From Ottelia alismoides (lineage: Eukaryota; Streptophyta; Magnoliopsida; Alismatales; Hydrocharitaceae), in NCBI GenBank assembly GCA_037367405.1, contig JAZKJV010004143.1:236374-300373 (forward strand): a stretch of 64,000 bases of DNA. Direction: 5' to 3'. The notes under the pieces were generated by a model, which was not told where the DNA came from, searched no databases, and worked only from the letters and a program-made list of their open reading frames with translations. This document shows, piece after piece, positions 44,703 through 55,497 of this stretch. The translations under genes were made by a program, and so were the position numbers. Position 1 is the first letter of the stretch; every line of letters begins with the position of its first letter.

Positions 44703-46429
44703 CTACAAGTTAAAGTTCAGTGGAGATGTGTGGAGTGCTGATTCATCCTTCTCGTACTGCATCACGAATAAAATGACAACCACTTCAATGTGTTTTGTCC
44801 GCTCATGGAAAACTTGATTGGTGGTGATGTACGTGGCAGACTTGTCACAGTATAAGGGTACAATGGTGGTCACTGACATGTCAAGTTCTGTTAGGAAAGA
44901 AACAAGCCATGTGATCTCACATGTGGCATGAGGCATTGCCCTATATTCTGCTTCCGCACTGGATTTGGATAATGTCGGCTTCTTGCTTCGCCAAATGACA
45001 AGGTTATCCCCAACAAACATGGTGTATCCTGTAGTGGATCGGCGGTCCTCAGGAGAGCTAGCATAGTCAGAGTCTGTATAGGCAGAGATATTAGTGTGTC
45101 CATTCACCCCATAGAAAAGTCCACGTCCGGGAGATTCCTTCAAATATCGAAGGATCAAAAGAGCATCCTGTCAGTGACTGTAAAAAGGCTTCTCCATATG
45201 TTGACTGACTCTGCTCACAGCATATGATATATTTGGCCTAGTAACAGTGAGATAGGGTCATTTTCCCACTAAACTTCTGTATCGTGTTGCATCCTCAAAA
45301 GTTGGATCAGTAAATGCTGAATATTTTCTCACTTCTGCAGGGATGTCAGATGGCTTGCATCCAAGAAGTCCGGCCTCAGTCAAAATATCGAGGCAATACT
45401 TTCTCTGTGAAAAATGGAGCCCCTCTGTAGTGTGTATTACTTCGATGCCAAGAAAATAACGAAGTTGGCTGAGATCTTTCGTGACAAAGACCTTCTGGAG
45501 GAAGGCCTTGGTCTCTTGAATACCATCTACATCATCTCCTCTGATAACCATATCATCAATATATACAGCAAGGATGATCGTGCCAGTAGACCGTCGTCTA
45601 ACAAAGACAGAGTAGCCAGATGTTGTCCTCTGAAAACCAAGTGTGTTGATCTCCGTAGTGAGCCTGTCAAACCATGCCCTTGGGCACTGCTTCAGGCCAT
45701 AAATGGCCTTACGTAGTCGACATACATGCTCCTCCTCGACTACATACCCCGGCAGTTGCATCATGTAGACCTCCTCCTTAAGATCACCGTAAAGAAAGGC
45801 ATTATTCACATCAAGTTGATAAATGGGCCAAGCTTTGTTGGCAACAACAGAGAGAATGGTACATATCGAGCCCATTCTGGCAACAGGCGAGAAGGTCTCA
45901 AAATAATTAACTCCAAAGGTTTGTGTGAAACCTTTGGCGACAAGTCTGGCTTTCAACTGTCAATAGAACCATCAGGCGACTGTTTGGTCGTGAAGACCCA
46001 ACGACAAGCCACAGGGCGAACTCCCGGGGGGCACGGCACAAGATCCCACGTGCTCCGGAAGGTAAGTGCATCCATCTCCTCATCCATGGCCTGTCACCAA
46101 TCACGATCTTGCATTGCACTGAAATGATCTCTTGGAACAGTAATAGCATTCAGAGCATCTGCAAATCTCTTGTCACAGCTAGATAAACCATCTATAGAAG
46201 TAAAATGTGACACGGGATGATACATACATTTCCTTTTTTGCTTGCGTAGAGCTATAGGAAGCTCCACAGGTACATCCGGGACAGCGGTGGTGGGAGCACT
46301 CGAAGTGGTCATATCATCGTGCATAAAAGGGACAGGCAAACGTACAGACACTGATGTAAAAGGTATAGAGGTAAGCTGGCGAGTATAGACGAATGGTGGA
46401 GGAGAGAGGTCCAGAGGAATGTCACTCAT
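44703..46429 (-). pseudogene. pol: RT and RNase H of element E
   Basis: Minus strand. The RT lead-in is LPIALRKQKRKCMYHPVSHF and KARLVAKGFTQTFGVNYFET, then FSPVARMGS, IYQLDVNNAFLYGDLKEEVY, KAIYGLKQCPRAWFDRL, TIILAVYIDDMVIRGDD (catalytic Y-I-D-D present) and KDLSQLRYFLGIEV. RNase H: AYTDSDYASSPEDRRSTTGY, KSSAEAEYRAMPHATCEITW, YCDKSATYITTNQVFHERTK, HIEV. A stretch of about 100 bases between the two ORFs near 45180-45260 carries a stop. RT from 45956 down to 45258 is open for 232 codons. Confidence 0.9.
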
Positions 46430-46499
46430 GGTCTGTGTGAAATAACTTGTTTGCTCAACGAAGGTGACATCAGTAGATATATAGTATCAACCGTCCAAC

Positions 46500-47700
46500 A
46501 GGATCATAGCAACGATAGCCTTTCTAGGTACGAGAGTACCCAAAGAAAGACGTATTTGATGGCACGAGAGGATAATTTGTCAGCTGCATGAAAGTTATGA
46601 ACAAAGGCAATACAACCAAAAATTCACAGAGGTATAGGAAAAGGAGACCGGTAGGATAAAGTAAGGAAAATGGAGTTGCCCCTTTGACAACAAATGAAGG
46701 AACACGGCTGATGAGATACACTGCAGTAAGGATAGCATCTCCCCAATATTGTTTAGGAACACTCATTTGACTAAGAAGAGATCTGGCAACATTTAGCAAG
46801 TGTCGGAGTTTCCTCTCAGCTATACCATTCTGTTGTGAGGTATATGGACATGAGGTTTGGTGAACAGTTCCCTAGGATGCAAAGAAAGAGGTCAAGTCAT
46901 GTTGGGTTAACTCAAGAGCATTGTCGGTACGAATGATCTTAACAATGCTAGAAAAGTAAGTTTTAACATATTGAAAGAAATTTCTGACAATTTGATAAAT
47001 CTCCGAACGCTCCTTTACTAGATAGACCCAAGAAGATCGGCTATAATCATCAACGAAAAATAGAAAATAGCGATGACCACTTAATGTGTGGATCGGACAA
47101 GGTCCCCAAAAATCACAGTGAACAAGATGAAAAGCAGCAGTACTACGACACTCAGTACGGACAGGAAACGAAGTTCGATGGTGTTTTCCGAACTCACATG
47201 TCTTGCACTAAAAGGGCTTCAGAGCAGAGAGTTCGGGAAACATCATGGAGATGGCCTTGACAGAGGGATGCCCAAGGTGCAGATGCCATAGGAGTGGATC
47301 TTCGGTGATAGATGCAGCACCAACAAATTGGAGTCTGGGGGTATGTCAAGGTAATATAGGTCGTTCTTCTCATGACCCCCACCAAAAATCTGCCTCGTCC
47401 AAATGTCCTAAAAATAACAACAGGACTCATCAAATATCACACGGCAATGAAGCTCAACACATAGCTTGTGAACTGACAGCAGGCTAAGAGGAAAATCAGG
47501 AGCATTGTGAACCCCCGAAAGTCGGAGCTTGGAAGAGAATTCCATAGTTCCGAGAGTAGTAATCTGTGATTGAGTCCCATTAGCGACTCGAACTGACTTC
47601 ACAGAGGTAGATGGTATGGAAGAGGTGAGCAGACTACCTTCTCCAGTGAGATGAGTAGAGGTGCTGGAATCAATAATCCAAGCTGGAGTAGGAGTATAGC
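46500..47700 (-). pseudogene. pol: Protease and integrase of element E
   Basis: Minus strand. Protease active site reads AWIIDSSTSTHLTGEG, where the family has D-S-G. Then SVRVANGTQSQITTLGTMEF and FPLSLLSVHKLCVELHCRVI. Integrase: FGKHHRTSFPVRTECR, HCDFWGPCPIHTLSG, FFVDDYSRSSWVYLVKERSE, KIIRTDNALELT, a stop, TSQQNGIAERKLRHLLNVAR, YWGDAILTAVYLISRVPS. D, D and E catalytic residues are present. Confidence 0.88.
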
Positions 47701-48219
47701 AGAGTTGGCTATTGTACCTAAAGGAGTGGCCAGAGCAACAGTTGTAGTGTTACTAGTGGTGGTAGGCCCTAGAATCTGAAGGATCTGCATTAGACGGGAG
47801 TAATATGCATCATTAAGATGAATAGTCTTGCCACTGGAGGTAGGCGATGTCTCTTCCATATCATAGGCATCCTCATAAGCATTATTGGCACGATAAGAAG
47901 GTACGCCAAACTTCTGCCAGCATCGTTCAGTGGGGTTGTTCCACCTACCACAGTGAATGCATGGGGTAGTAGAGTCTCGCCCACAACTACGACCGAAGTC
48001 ATGACCTCATCTAGATTCCCGTCCACGGTCACGATTGGATCACGATCGCGTCCTCCTCGCAAGCCGTATCTGACTCCTCGCCCAGATGAGGCGATGTGTG
48101 CAAAGTTCTCTGTTGAAGGTAAGACGGGAGGCCGGGCAGCGGATGTCTCGACCTCCTCAAGTCGGCCAAAGATGGCCTTCATTGTTGGCAGTGTGTCTGA
48201 TATTTGCTCCTTCGCTACA
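47701..48219 (-). pseudogene. gag: gag fragment of element E
   Basis: Minus strand. Only the C-terminal half remains, beginning at VAKEQISDTLPTMKAIFGRL (plus 48219 leftwards), then EEVETSAARPPVLPSTENFA and a glycine/arginine-rich stretch. The zinc knuckle is CIHCGRWNNPTERCW: the family's histidine is N. The N-terminal half of Gag is gone, cut at the junction with the inverted leader. Confidence 0.75.
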
Positions 48220-48314
48220 TGGTATCAGAGCAACGGTCCTAGACCGAGGTTCTGACCTAAAATCCCCATTGTCGCCTTCAAGCCTCGCAAAAGTAGATCT
48301 CTGTAGTGAGCATG
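48220..48314 (+). other. Inverted copia leader with primer-binding site next to element E
   Basis: TGGTATCAGAGC (48220-48231), a perfect initiator tRNA-Met primer site, lies in plus orientation, followed by AACGGTCCTAGACCGAGG as in the leaders of D and F. The body of element E runs the other way. The 5' end of the element has therefore been inverted relative to its coding part, or a second element's leader was joined here. Confidence 0.7.
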
Positions 48315-48390
48315 TCAATGAATCTTGTCGATTAACTTAAAAAAGGGAGATAAATATCTTGAATTAAGCAAATAAATATGGGATTGATCA

Positions 48391-48529
48391 CCCCCCTATA
48401 CTTATCTTTTGTTATGTCCACATAGCACAAAGTGGTACGAAGCCATAGCTCAACTAAGCATAAAAGAATGTGCAAGAACTGATGATAGAATCGCAGGTGC
48501 AAAATGAATAAAAAGAATCAATTAGAGGA
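48391..48529 (-). other. Residual interior of element C with polypurine tract
   Basis: CCCCCCTATACTTATC (48391-48406) is the reverse complement of the Athila polypurine tract. The next ~120 bases include a minus-strand TTGAGCTATGGCTTCG, resembling the 3' noncoding text of A and B. Nothing coding remains. Confidence 0.65.
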
Positions 48530-50884
48530 ATATGCAAATGCATACACAATTATGCCCTAAAATGATTCATCAAACTTAAGCAAATAATCAAGATTCAATT
48601 ATGCAATTTAATCCACGCCAGGTTTTATTTAATAGAGATTTAAGAAATTTAATATCTCTAATAAATTAATCAATCATTATACGTCAAATCAAAGAATAAA
48701 TTAAGCCATGTAAAAGATAATGAAACAGAGATCAAAATGCCATTGAAATTACTTTATTTGGATAAAAGATGCTCAAGTTATTAGCAATTAAGTCCAGGGG
48801 CATAAATGTAGTAGAACATAACAAAAGTCTTACGCATAGGTCCATGTAGGGACTAAAATGCAATTATAGAAAACCCGCCCTCGAATTTATGGAATACCCC
48901 CTGTGCGGAGGTATATTTGCAATATTGCAAACTGGTAGGGTTGATTCTGTAATTAACCCAAGCCCGCAAGAGGTGCGTGCAGACCTAGGCTCGGGCGGAA
49001 GGAGGCTCGGTCGCAGGTTGGGAGGCCACTTGGGCGGCCTCTGTACCTTGGAGCAGGCGCAGTTCCACCAAGCCTTTACGTTGGATGACGCGGCTGAGAT
49101 TAAATCCAAACCGTCTGATCAGAAGGATCAGACGTTGACTGCTTCTGCTTCCTCCACCGCTGGCCTCCCCTTGTTCTTCGAAAGAGACTGCTCTCCGGCG
49201 AGTTTGCGAAGGCTCCGCCTCGCTCTAACTCTATGTCAGATGGTCAAAGAAGATTATTTAGGAGTTAGCGTAGATCCTGACGAAGAACTGGCGGTCCGAT
49301 AGTGATTGGGTGATGGATCCAACCTTCATCATTGACATATGGGCTCTAGAACGGGGTCACTCCAAGACGTCCGGTCATTGAAGAGAATATGGACCTGCAA
49401 ATTTAGTTGAATAGCCGAAGCTTGCAGAAGTGTGGATTGAAGTGAGTGGAGGGCATCGAAACGAAGAAGGTGAAGCCCTAGAGTGGGTTCTTCTCCAGAT
49501 CCGCCGGAGAAGAAGGCTTGGAAGTTGAGGTTATGGAGGAAGGTAGCCGGTAATTGAAACCTCCATCGAAGATCGAAGACCTTCGGTGCAGATTCGAGTC
49601 GAATCTATTAGGACTTTGTGCTAACAAACTACTTGAATAAAATCTGGAAAATACAGTAAGGAAAGAAATTAAAACCTGAATCTTAAAGATGATGCAGATG
49701 AAGGAGATGCATGTGATTGAGATCTTAGGAGATCTCTAGTCCTCGCTTGACGAGGAAGGCGGGCCTCGAAGCTCGAACGGCCAAAGAAAGGCCGTGACAT
49801 GGATCTTCTGCCAAGGGTCAGCATCGGAGACTTCTTGTTATCGTCTCTCTCCATAGGCCCCTCGCTCCAGCCACGAGGAGGAGTTTGAAGGCTAGGCGAA
49901 GCCTCACACCAGGGTGGACAACCGCCGCACAAGGCGGTGGTGGCGTATTTGAAGAGGAGGGTGAGGCAGTTTAAGTGGTTTCCGTGGTGATTCTAACCAC
50001 CATTAATGAACGCCATGGTGACCTCCGGTGATTGGTGAGGTTTATGCAAGGGAGGGGGAAGTTAGCGTAAGGTGAATGAGGTGGAAGTTGGTCGAAAGGT
50101 GGTTGATGGCGGCTAGGAAATAGGGAGACGACAGGGTAGTTAGATGGTTCCCCAGAGAGTAGAGGAACTGGCTGGAGGTTAGGGGTGACACAGGCATCGT
50201 TGGATCAAATGATCCAACGGCTCCTAAGAAGGCGCGGTTGGGCGGCTGCGATCTGAAGGTGTCAGATCAAAAGGGTTGGAATGAAGACGTGGATCAGCCG
50301 TTGAGATGAACTGATCGAACGGTGGTAGAGTTGGCGCGTGGCGACAAGATAAGCAGGCCACGTGGTGCGATCAAAAAGTGCCACGTGGCCCAATCAGGAT
50401 TTGAAGAAAATAAATAAATTAAAGTAAAATAAAAAACAATTAGTTAAAAGGACAATTAGAAAAAAATGATGAACATGAAAGTTGTAGATCTCGATGAGAA
50501 CTACAAAAAACATTCGTGTAGAAGTCAAAGAGATCAGAGGTCATCTATAGATAGATAAAAATAAAATACTAATTATAACAATATAAAATGATTTCTTTTG
50601 ATTTTCTTTTATTCATTTTTTGTATTTTTATTTTGCTTTATGCTAATTTATTTATATACAATATTAATGTAATTTTTATTTGATTTTTAATGGGGAATAA
50701 AAACATAAAATATTACACCATAATAGGGTCATATGATATATATATATATATATATATTAATTAGTGTCAATTATATACAACACAATGATTAGTAATTAGT
50801 GTTATTAGTCAATGAATCTTGTCAATTAACTTAAGCAAGAGAGATAAATATCTTGAATTAAGCAGATAAATATGAGATTTATCA
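48530..50884 (-). repeat. Second LTR of element C
   Basis: Matches 42670-44399 plus 48315-48390 and carries an extra ~550 bases. Its minus-strand start is TGATAAATCTC. The outer ~340 bases present at 42329-42670 are missing on its left. A TA dinucleotide run lies at about 50737-50757. ORFs within it lack domains. Confidence 0.75.
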
Positions 50885-51904
50885 GTGAGAAACAATAGGG
50901 AAGTCACTTTGGTGACACAATCCACTAGATCTATCAGTTTGAAAAGATGAAAATAGGCATGATGTGCACAGAGAACGATATTGATAAATATAGCTTGCAC
51001 CATTAAGGGTGCCAACACCTCATGGAGGTGAATAAACAAAATGATGAAATTGAGTCTGAATCTCCTGATGAAGCAAAATAATTTCATAAGCATTTTTTAA
51101 GAAAAGTAGCAGGATAAATAATAGAGGTTAGTAAGCATGTAAAATTCATTGGAAAAAACGGATTGCATTTGAAACGGTTGCCCCGATTAAGCAAAATTAA
51201 GATATGCAACAGTCGGGAATAAGGCTCAGCTTAATTCATGGCCGAGATTTTAACAGTCAACATTGTTTGAACACTTGGAAATGGGCATGTGCCAGAGCCA
51301 CTGAAATCACAGGAAGTGCAGAATTGGCTCAAATTGGATGCCTACGGGTCCAAGTAGTGCATAATGCATATATAAAACAAAGATTAAGCAGGAAAATACA
51401 CTTTAGTATACATGTATATCATACTAGATGTACATCAGTATCTGCAAAATACAACAATCAATAGAATAGAATATAAAAACGGCCCTCAAGCTTTGCACTG
51501 TTGATCTGAAAATCTGTCATATCAGCAACCCTCCTTATACACAACAATTATTTTCTCTGAAAAGAAGACGTGACGAATGGTATCAATAATCAGTTACAAG
51601 AACACTTGTAGCCAGCTGGCACATATTTGGGCTATTTTTTGTCAGCGTAGCTTCTTTGAGATTTGGATTTCTTAGATGAAGAAATGCATTACAATGTCTC
51701 TGTGTGCGGAGGTGGTCGACAGCAAGCATGTAAAATCGGCCGAATAGGTCAACTAATCATTCCGATTAATCAACTCAGGGGGGGTGGCGACTCAACGAGA
51801 CCTCGCCAGCCATTGGTCGGCCTACTCAGTAACTACATTCGAAGTTGGCATGTGAACCCAATAACCCAAAACCTGATAACCCAAAAATCAAGTTTTAGAA
51901 TTTG
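50885..51904. other. Unassigned sequence right of element C
   Basis: About 1 kb without a second copy in the window and without recognisable domains or terminal repeats. Composition is less A/T-skewed than the LTRs. It may be host DNA, possibly upstream of the exon candidate at 51905. Confidence 0.3.
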
Positions 51905-52126
51905 ATGGCTGCCAGTAAATTCTCCCTCCTCCCAAAACCCTCAATATCCATTCTGAGCCCTCATTTATCAGGCCTCAATCGATGCTCGAGCCTCCTCCCC
52001 CTCCAACCTCCTCACGCCGTACCCATGCTAGATCTGCATTGCCTCCACCGCAGCAGTGCAGCACCACCAGAAGTTTCTCCTCCTCTCCCACTTGCGCACT
52101 CTCTCCTCCGACGAACTAGGGTTAGT
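51905..52126 (+). CDS. Possible first exon of a host gene with an organelle targeting peptide
   Basis: ATGGCTGCC is a typical plant start context. The frame reads MAASKFSLLPKPSISILSPH, then a serine-, leucine- and arginine-rich stretch without acidic residues for the first 40 or so, like a plastid or mitochondrial transit peptide. It ends LLRRTR at AGG/GTTAGT, a plausible splice donor; reading through would stop six codons later. A TTTGCAG/GAATACC acceptor-like site lies at 52275; the frame after it closes after about 20 codons. Copia element F starts 220 bases further on, so any gene is probably broken. No protein family is recognised. This could be chance. Confidence 0.25.
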
Positions 52127-52500
52127 TTTTAAAAAAAAAAATGTTTTTTAACCTGTTTATATATCTCATATTTGTTTGTTCATTTTATATGCTAAAACAA
52201 ACGATGCTAAAATATATGGCTTGGCTTTTATGTTAACAGTATATGCATGATAATGATTGATCTCATGTTTGCAGGAATACCATGCGTGTGATTTATCCAC
52301 GTACCTTGACACGTTGTTCACTATTTTGCGTTCATAAAGCAAAAGATACATATATAACATAATAATAAGTTCACATTTCGCTATTTTGACTCAGCTTAGA
52401 TAATATCTTTATTTTAAATCACGTTTCAATCGAGGACACTTCCTGAACAGGGAGAATGCAATTGAATGTTTTAAATTTTATTCTTTGATTGTATACTTCA
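52127..52500. other. A/T-rich sequence before element F
   Basis: Intron-like A/T-rich DNA (a run of 10 A at 52131-52140) with no gene signal of its own; see the exon candidate just upstream. Confidence 0.3.
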
Positions 52501-52651
52501 AGTTAGAGATAATTGATATCTTTCTTATTGTTCTACTTTTCTTATTATCTATTTATTTTGTCTTCTTCTTGTAATTTGCTCAATAGGTTCTTCTCCTATA
52601 GAAGAGAACCCAGGGGCCTCTCATTAATGAAATTCATATTTTCCCTCAACA
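52501..52651 (+). repeat. 5' LTR of element F
   Basis: Matches 57474-57617: GAGATAATTGATATCTTT, CTTCTTGTAATTT, CCAATAGGTTC-like, AGAGAACCCA, CATATTTTCCCTCAACA. The TATA region reads CCTATAGAAG here and CCTATATAAG in the 3' copy. Confidence 0.85.
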
Positions 52652-52663
52652 TGGCATCGGAGC
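52652..52663 (+). other. Primer-binding site of element F
   Basis: TGGCATCGGAGC follows the LTR; two bases differ from the initiator tRNA-Met complement. The leader behind it (52664-53234) is C-rich with CAGCAG and CCNCC runs. The open frames across it on both strands are compositional. Confidence 0.8.
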
Positions 52664-53234
52664 GACGGTCCAGACCAAATTTCCCGTATCCCACCCTAAC
52701 CCTACCCGCCTCCCTCCCCCGTTGCGCCGCCTCTCCGCACCTCCGTCGGTGCTCCGGGCCACTGCCACCCCTTCCCAGGCCAGCCACCAGGCAGCAGCAG
52801 CCCCCCAGGCCGCCACCACCCCTTCCTAGGCCGGCCGCCACCACCCCTTCCCAGCCGGCCGCCAGGCAGCAGCAGCAACCCCAGTCCGCTACCGAGGCTG
52901 CTCCGGCAGCCCAAGGCGTCACCCGATTGCTCTGGCCGCCATGTGGCAAGCCCCTGATTGCCCAGGCACGCTCCCGACCCTCCCAGGTCATCATCGACCA
53001 TTCGGTGTGCCTCCGCGCACCTCTGTGGCTCAATCTGCAGTTTAATTCGGTCTGATTTTGATCAGAAACGATTTCATACCTATAAATCACGTTTCCGGAC
53101 GTAGAGAGCAGCAACGATTGATGAGGATGGTTGTATGAGTCTACACGTACAACCAATTCTCCGTATGATCATGAAGACTCGTTCATATCGGTCTACTCCC
53201 TAATTGAGTTATGTTGTTTGACCGTTTTTCCATC

Positions 53235-54200
53235 ATGTCAAAGAACAAGGGTGATATCTTTTTGTCTGGAGCCTTCAAGGGCCCAGCTCCCATCGCTAAG
53301 ATGGATGGGAGTTATGGGACCAACTATGAGTTGTGGTCTATGCAGTTTCTCACCCTCATACAGTGCAACAAGGAGCACATCTTGACAGATCCAGAGCCAA
53401 CGGATAAGACTGGGGAAAATGCTTCTTAGAAGCAAGATGACGTGTATGCGTGTATTTTGGCTTCGTGGGACCCTCACCACGGAAATATCCAATGATATTT
53501 TGAATCAGTCCACTGTCAAGGCAATGTGGGACACTTTGGCATCCACCTATGCACATGCGAAAAATGAGGCCAAGATTCTTTAGCTACAGTTCGATATCTA
53601 CAAGGCCAAGCAGAATGGTCGTCCTCTACACATGTACTACTCTTCACTCCGTGGAATGTTCGAGAAGCTTCATAGCTACATGCCTATTACGACATCTACT
53701 GAACAGCAGAAGAAGTAACGGAACTCTACGATGGTTGGAGTCTTCATGGATGGACTTGATACAGAGTATGACGTTGCGCGTATATGACGTTGCGTGTACT
53801 CTGCTGCTTACCGGAGCTACCATACCTCCATAGAGAAGGCCTATCATAATCTCAGCCGGATTATCATGCCTTCTACAGCCACTTCTCTGCCCTCTTCATT
53901 GATGGTCGCTTCTCGTGGTCGAGAGACGATCCAGTCCAAAGGACGCAACTCTTGTGGCAGAGGCGATCGGCGCCACCGTGGCCCTTGCTCTTATTGTCGT
54001 AGGCCTAGACATGCAGAGGATACATGCTACCATAAGCATGGGTATCCTGCTTATGGTCGCATTGCATAACAGATTGAGCCTTCGGAGAATCCAACCTCCC
54101 AGGATGATTTCTGCATGGATGATATTGTCTCTCATATTCGAGAGATCATGACTCTTGTTGTTGTCACCACCACTGCGATACCGCAGCCGCAACCAGAGCC
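53235..54200 (+). pseudogene. gag: gag of element F
   Basis: Starts MSKNKGDIFLSGAFKGPAPI at 53235, aligned with MSDIKSDVFSSSGAFKGPAP of element D, then YGTNYELWSMQFLTLIQC. A TAG at 53428 and several frame changes follow. A duplicated TATGACGTTGCG near 53768-53795 adds a small insertion. The zinc knuckle is intact: CSYCRRPRHAEDTCY (C-x2-C-x4-H-x4-C, near 53984-54030), unlike in element D. Confidence 0.88.
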
Positions 54201-54251
54201 TCTTCGAGCTCTTCAGGTATCACCTATGCTTTTACTGGTAGTATTGGTGCA

Positions 54252-55490
54252 GACATGACAGAGTAGATTATGGATTCTAGTGCTTCCCACCACATGTGTG
54301 GAGATAGAGTGCGGCTGAGGTCCTACATGACTATACCACCTGGCAGATGGGTTATCATTGCTAATAGCGACCACTTACCTGTTACAGGACAGGGGGAGGA
54401 GCATTTGACGCCGTCCATGCACCTTCAGAATGTTTTATATGCTCCTGACTTTCAAATGGATTTACTTTCCATTAGTCAGGTTATTAAGGATCTGCATTGT
54501 CGTGCTATTTTTGACCCTTCGTCTCTTGTGTTTCAGGACATACTCATGGGCAAGGTGATTGGATGTGACCGTGAGCAACGGGGGCTCTACAAACTGGTCT
54601 AACCTCCTCATGCTGGCGTTTCTACTATACCTGCTGGACCAGTCTCTCCAAATCTGTGGCACCTTCATTTTGGTCACCTTCCTCTACAGAAGCTATGTCA
54701 TGTTCTCTCTCGGATTTCTACGAGATCATCATTTCAGTGTGAGGCATTCCAGCTTGGGAAGCATCACCATTTCTCCTTTACATTCCGTCAGAGTCGGAGT
54801 AGTTCTGAGTTATTTGAGCTCCTTCATTTAGACATTTGGGGTCCGAGTCGTATTCCTGATCACCAGGGACACCATTTTTGTCTTGTTACGGTCGACGATT
54901 TTTCTATACTTTCTTGGATCTTTTTATTGAAGAAAAATCTAAGGCTGGATCTGTGATCAAATATTTTATTAATGAGATAAAGAATATTTTTTTTACCAAT
55001 GTCAAATACCTCTGTTCTGATAATGCCTTGGAATTCTGCACCTTATAGCTTCCTGGGTTCCTTAGATCTCTTGGCATTGTCCACCAGACCTCATGTGCTT
55101 ATACTTCCCAACAGAACGGTGTTGTCGAGCATAAACATCGTCACTTGCTTGATGTGACCAGAACTTTTTTAATATAGAGTCGTGCTCCTCAATTTTACTG
55201 GGGCGATGATGTCCTTACTGCATGCTATTTGGTGAACCGCATGCCCTCGTCTGTGTTAGGAGAGAAGATTCCTTTCTCGGGTGTGTTTCCTGAGAAGGAT
55301 CTTTTCTCCCTTACACCTCGTGTATTCGGATCCGATGCTTTTGTTCATGATGTCTCTCCAAGTCGTGACAAGCTCTCTCCTAGAGCTGTCAAGTGTGTGT
55401 TTGTCAGCTACTCTCGTACTCAGAAGGGGTACCATTGCTTTGATCCGCAAGACGGAAATACTTTGTCAGTGCTGACGTTACTTTCTTTGA
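54252..55490 (+). pseudogene. pol: Protease and integrase of element F
   Basis: Protease site reads MDSSASHHMCGDRVRLRSY (family D-S-G; here D-S-S), then QMDLLSISQVIKDLHCRAIF. Integrase segments appear in different frames: HLHFGHLPLQKLC, FHLDIWGP-type text at 54820, SDNALEF near 55018, QQNGVVEHKHRHLLDVTR near 55110 (the catalytic E is kept but the neighbouring R of AERK is H) and VNRMPSSVLGEKIPFSGVFP at 55229. Stops at about 54600, 55046 and 55177. Not functional. Confidence 0.88.
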
Positions 55491-55497
55491 GACTGTT

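Larger units (their letters stand above)
44400..48314 (-). mobile_element. Element E: antisense Ty1/copia element, 5' end rearranged
   Basis: Interrupts the element C LTR: GTTATTAG on the left and TCAATGAATC on the right are contiguous in the other copy at 50801-50818. On the minus strand the order is gag remnant, protease, integrase, RT, RNase H, polypurine tract (AAGGGGAG) and a 210-bp 3' LTR (44400-44609). The 5' LTR is missing. In its place is a short leader segment in the opposite (plus) orientation. No target duplication is visible, in keeping with a rearranged end. Confidence 0.88.
42329..50884 (-). mobile_element. Element C: antisense Athila-like element reduced to two LTRs
   Basis: Two direct copies of a 2.1-2.4-kb LTR lie at 42329-44399 plus 48315-48390, and at about 48530-50884. 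On the minus strand the LTR starts TGAT(C/A)AATC and ends GAATCATCA. Just right of the first copy (48391-48406) is the reverse complement of GATAAGTATAGGGGGG, an Athila-type polypurine tract. The interior that should follow is only about 130 bases long. The left end of the second LTR and all coding sequence are deleted. Copia element E sits in the first LTR. Confidence 0.75.

Noticed and set aside
52513..53156. Long frames of 180 and 186 codons on opposite strands
   Set aside because: They span the LTR and C-rich leader of element F, cross its primer site, and reflect composition only.
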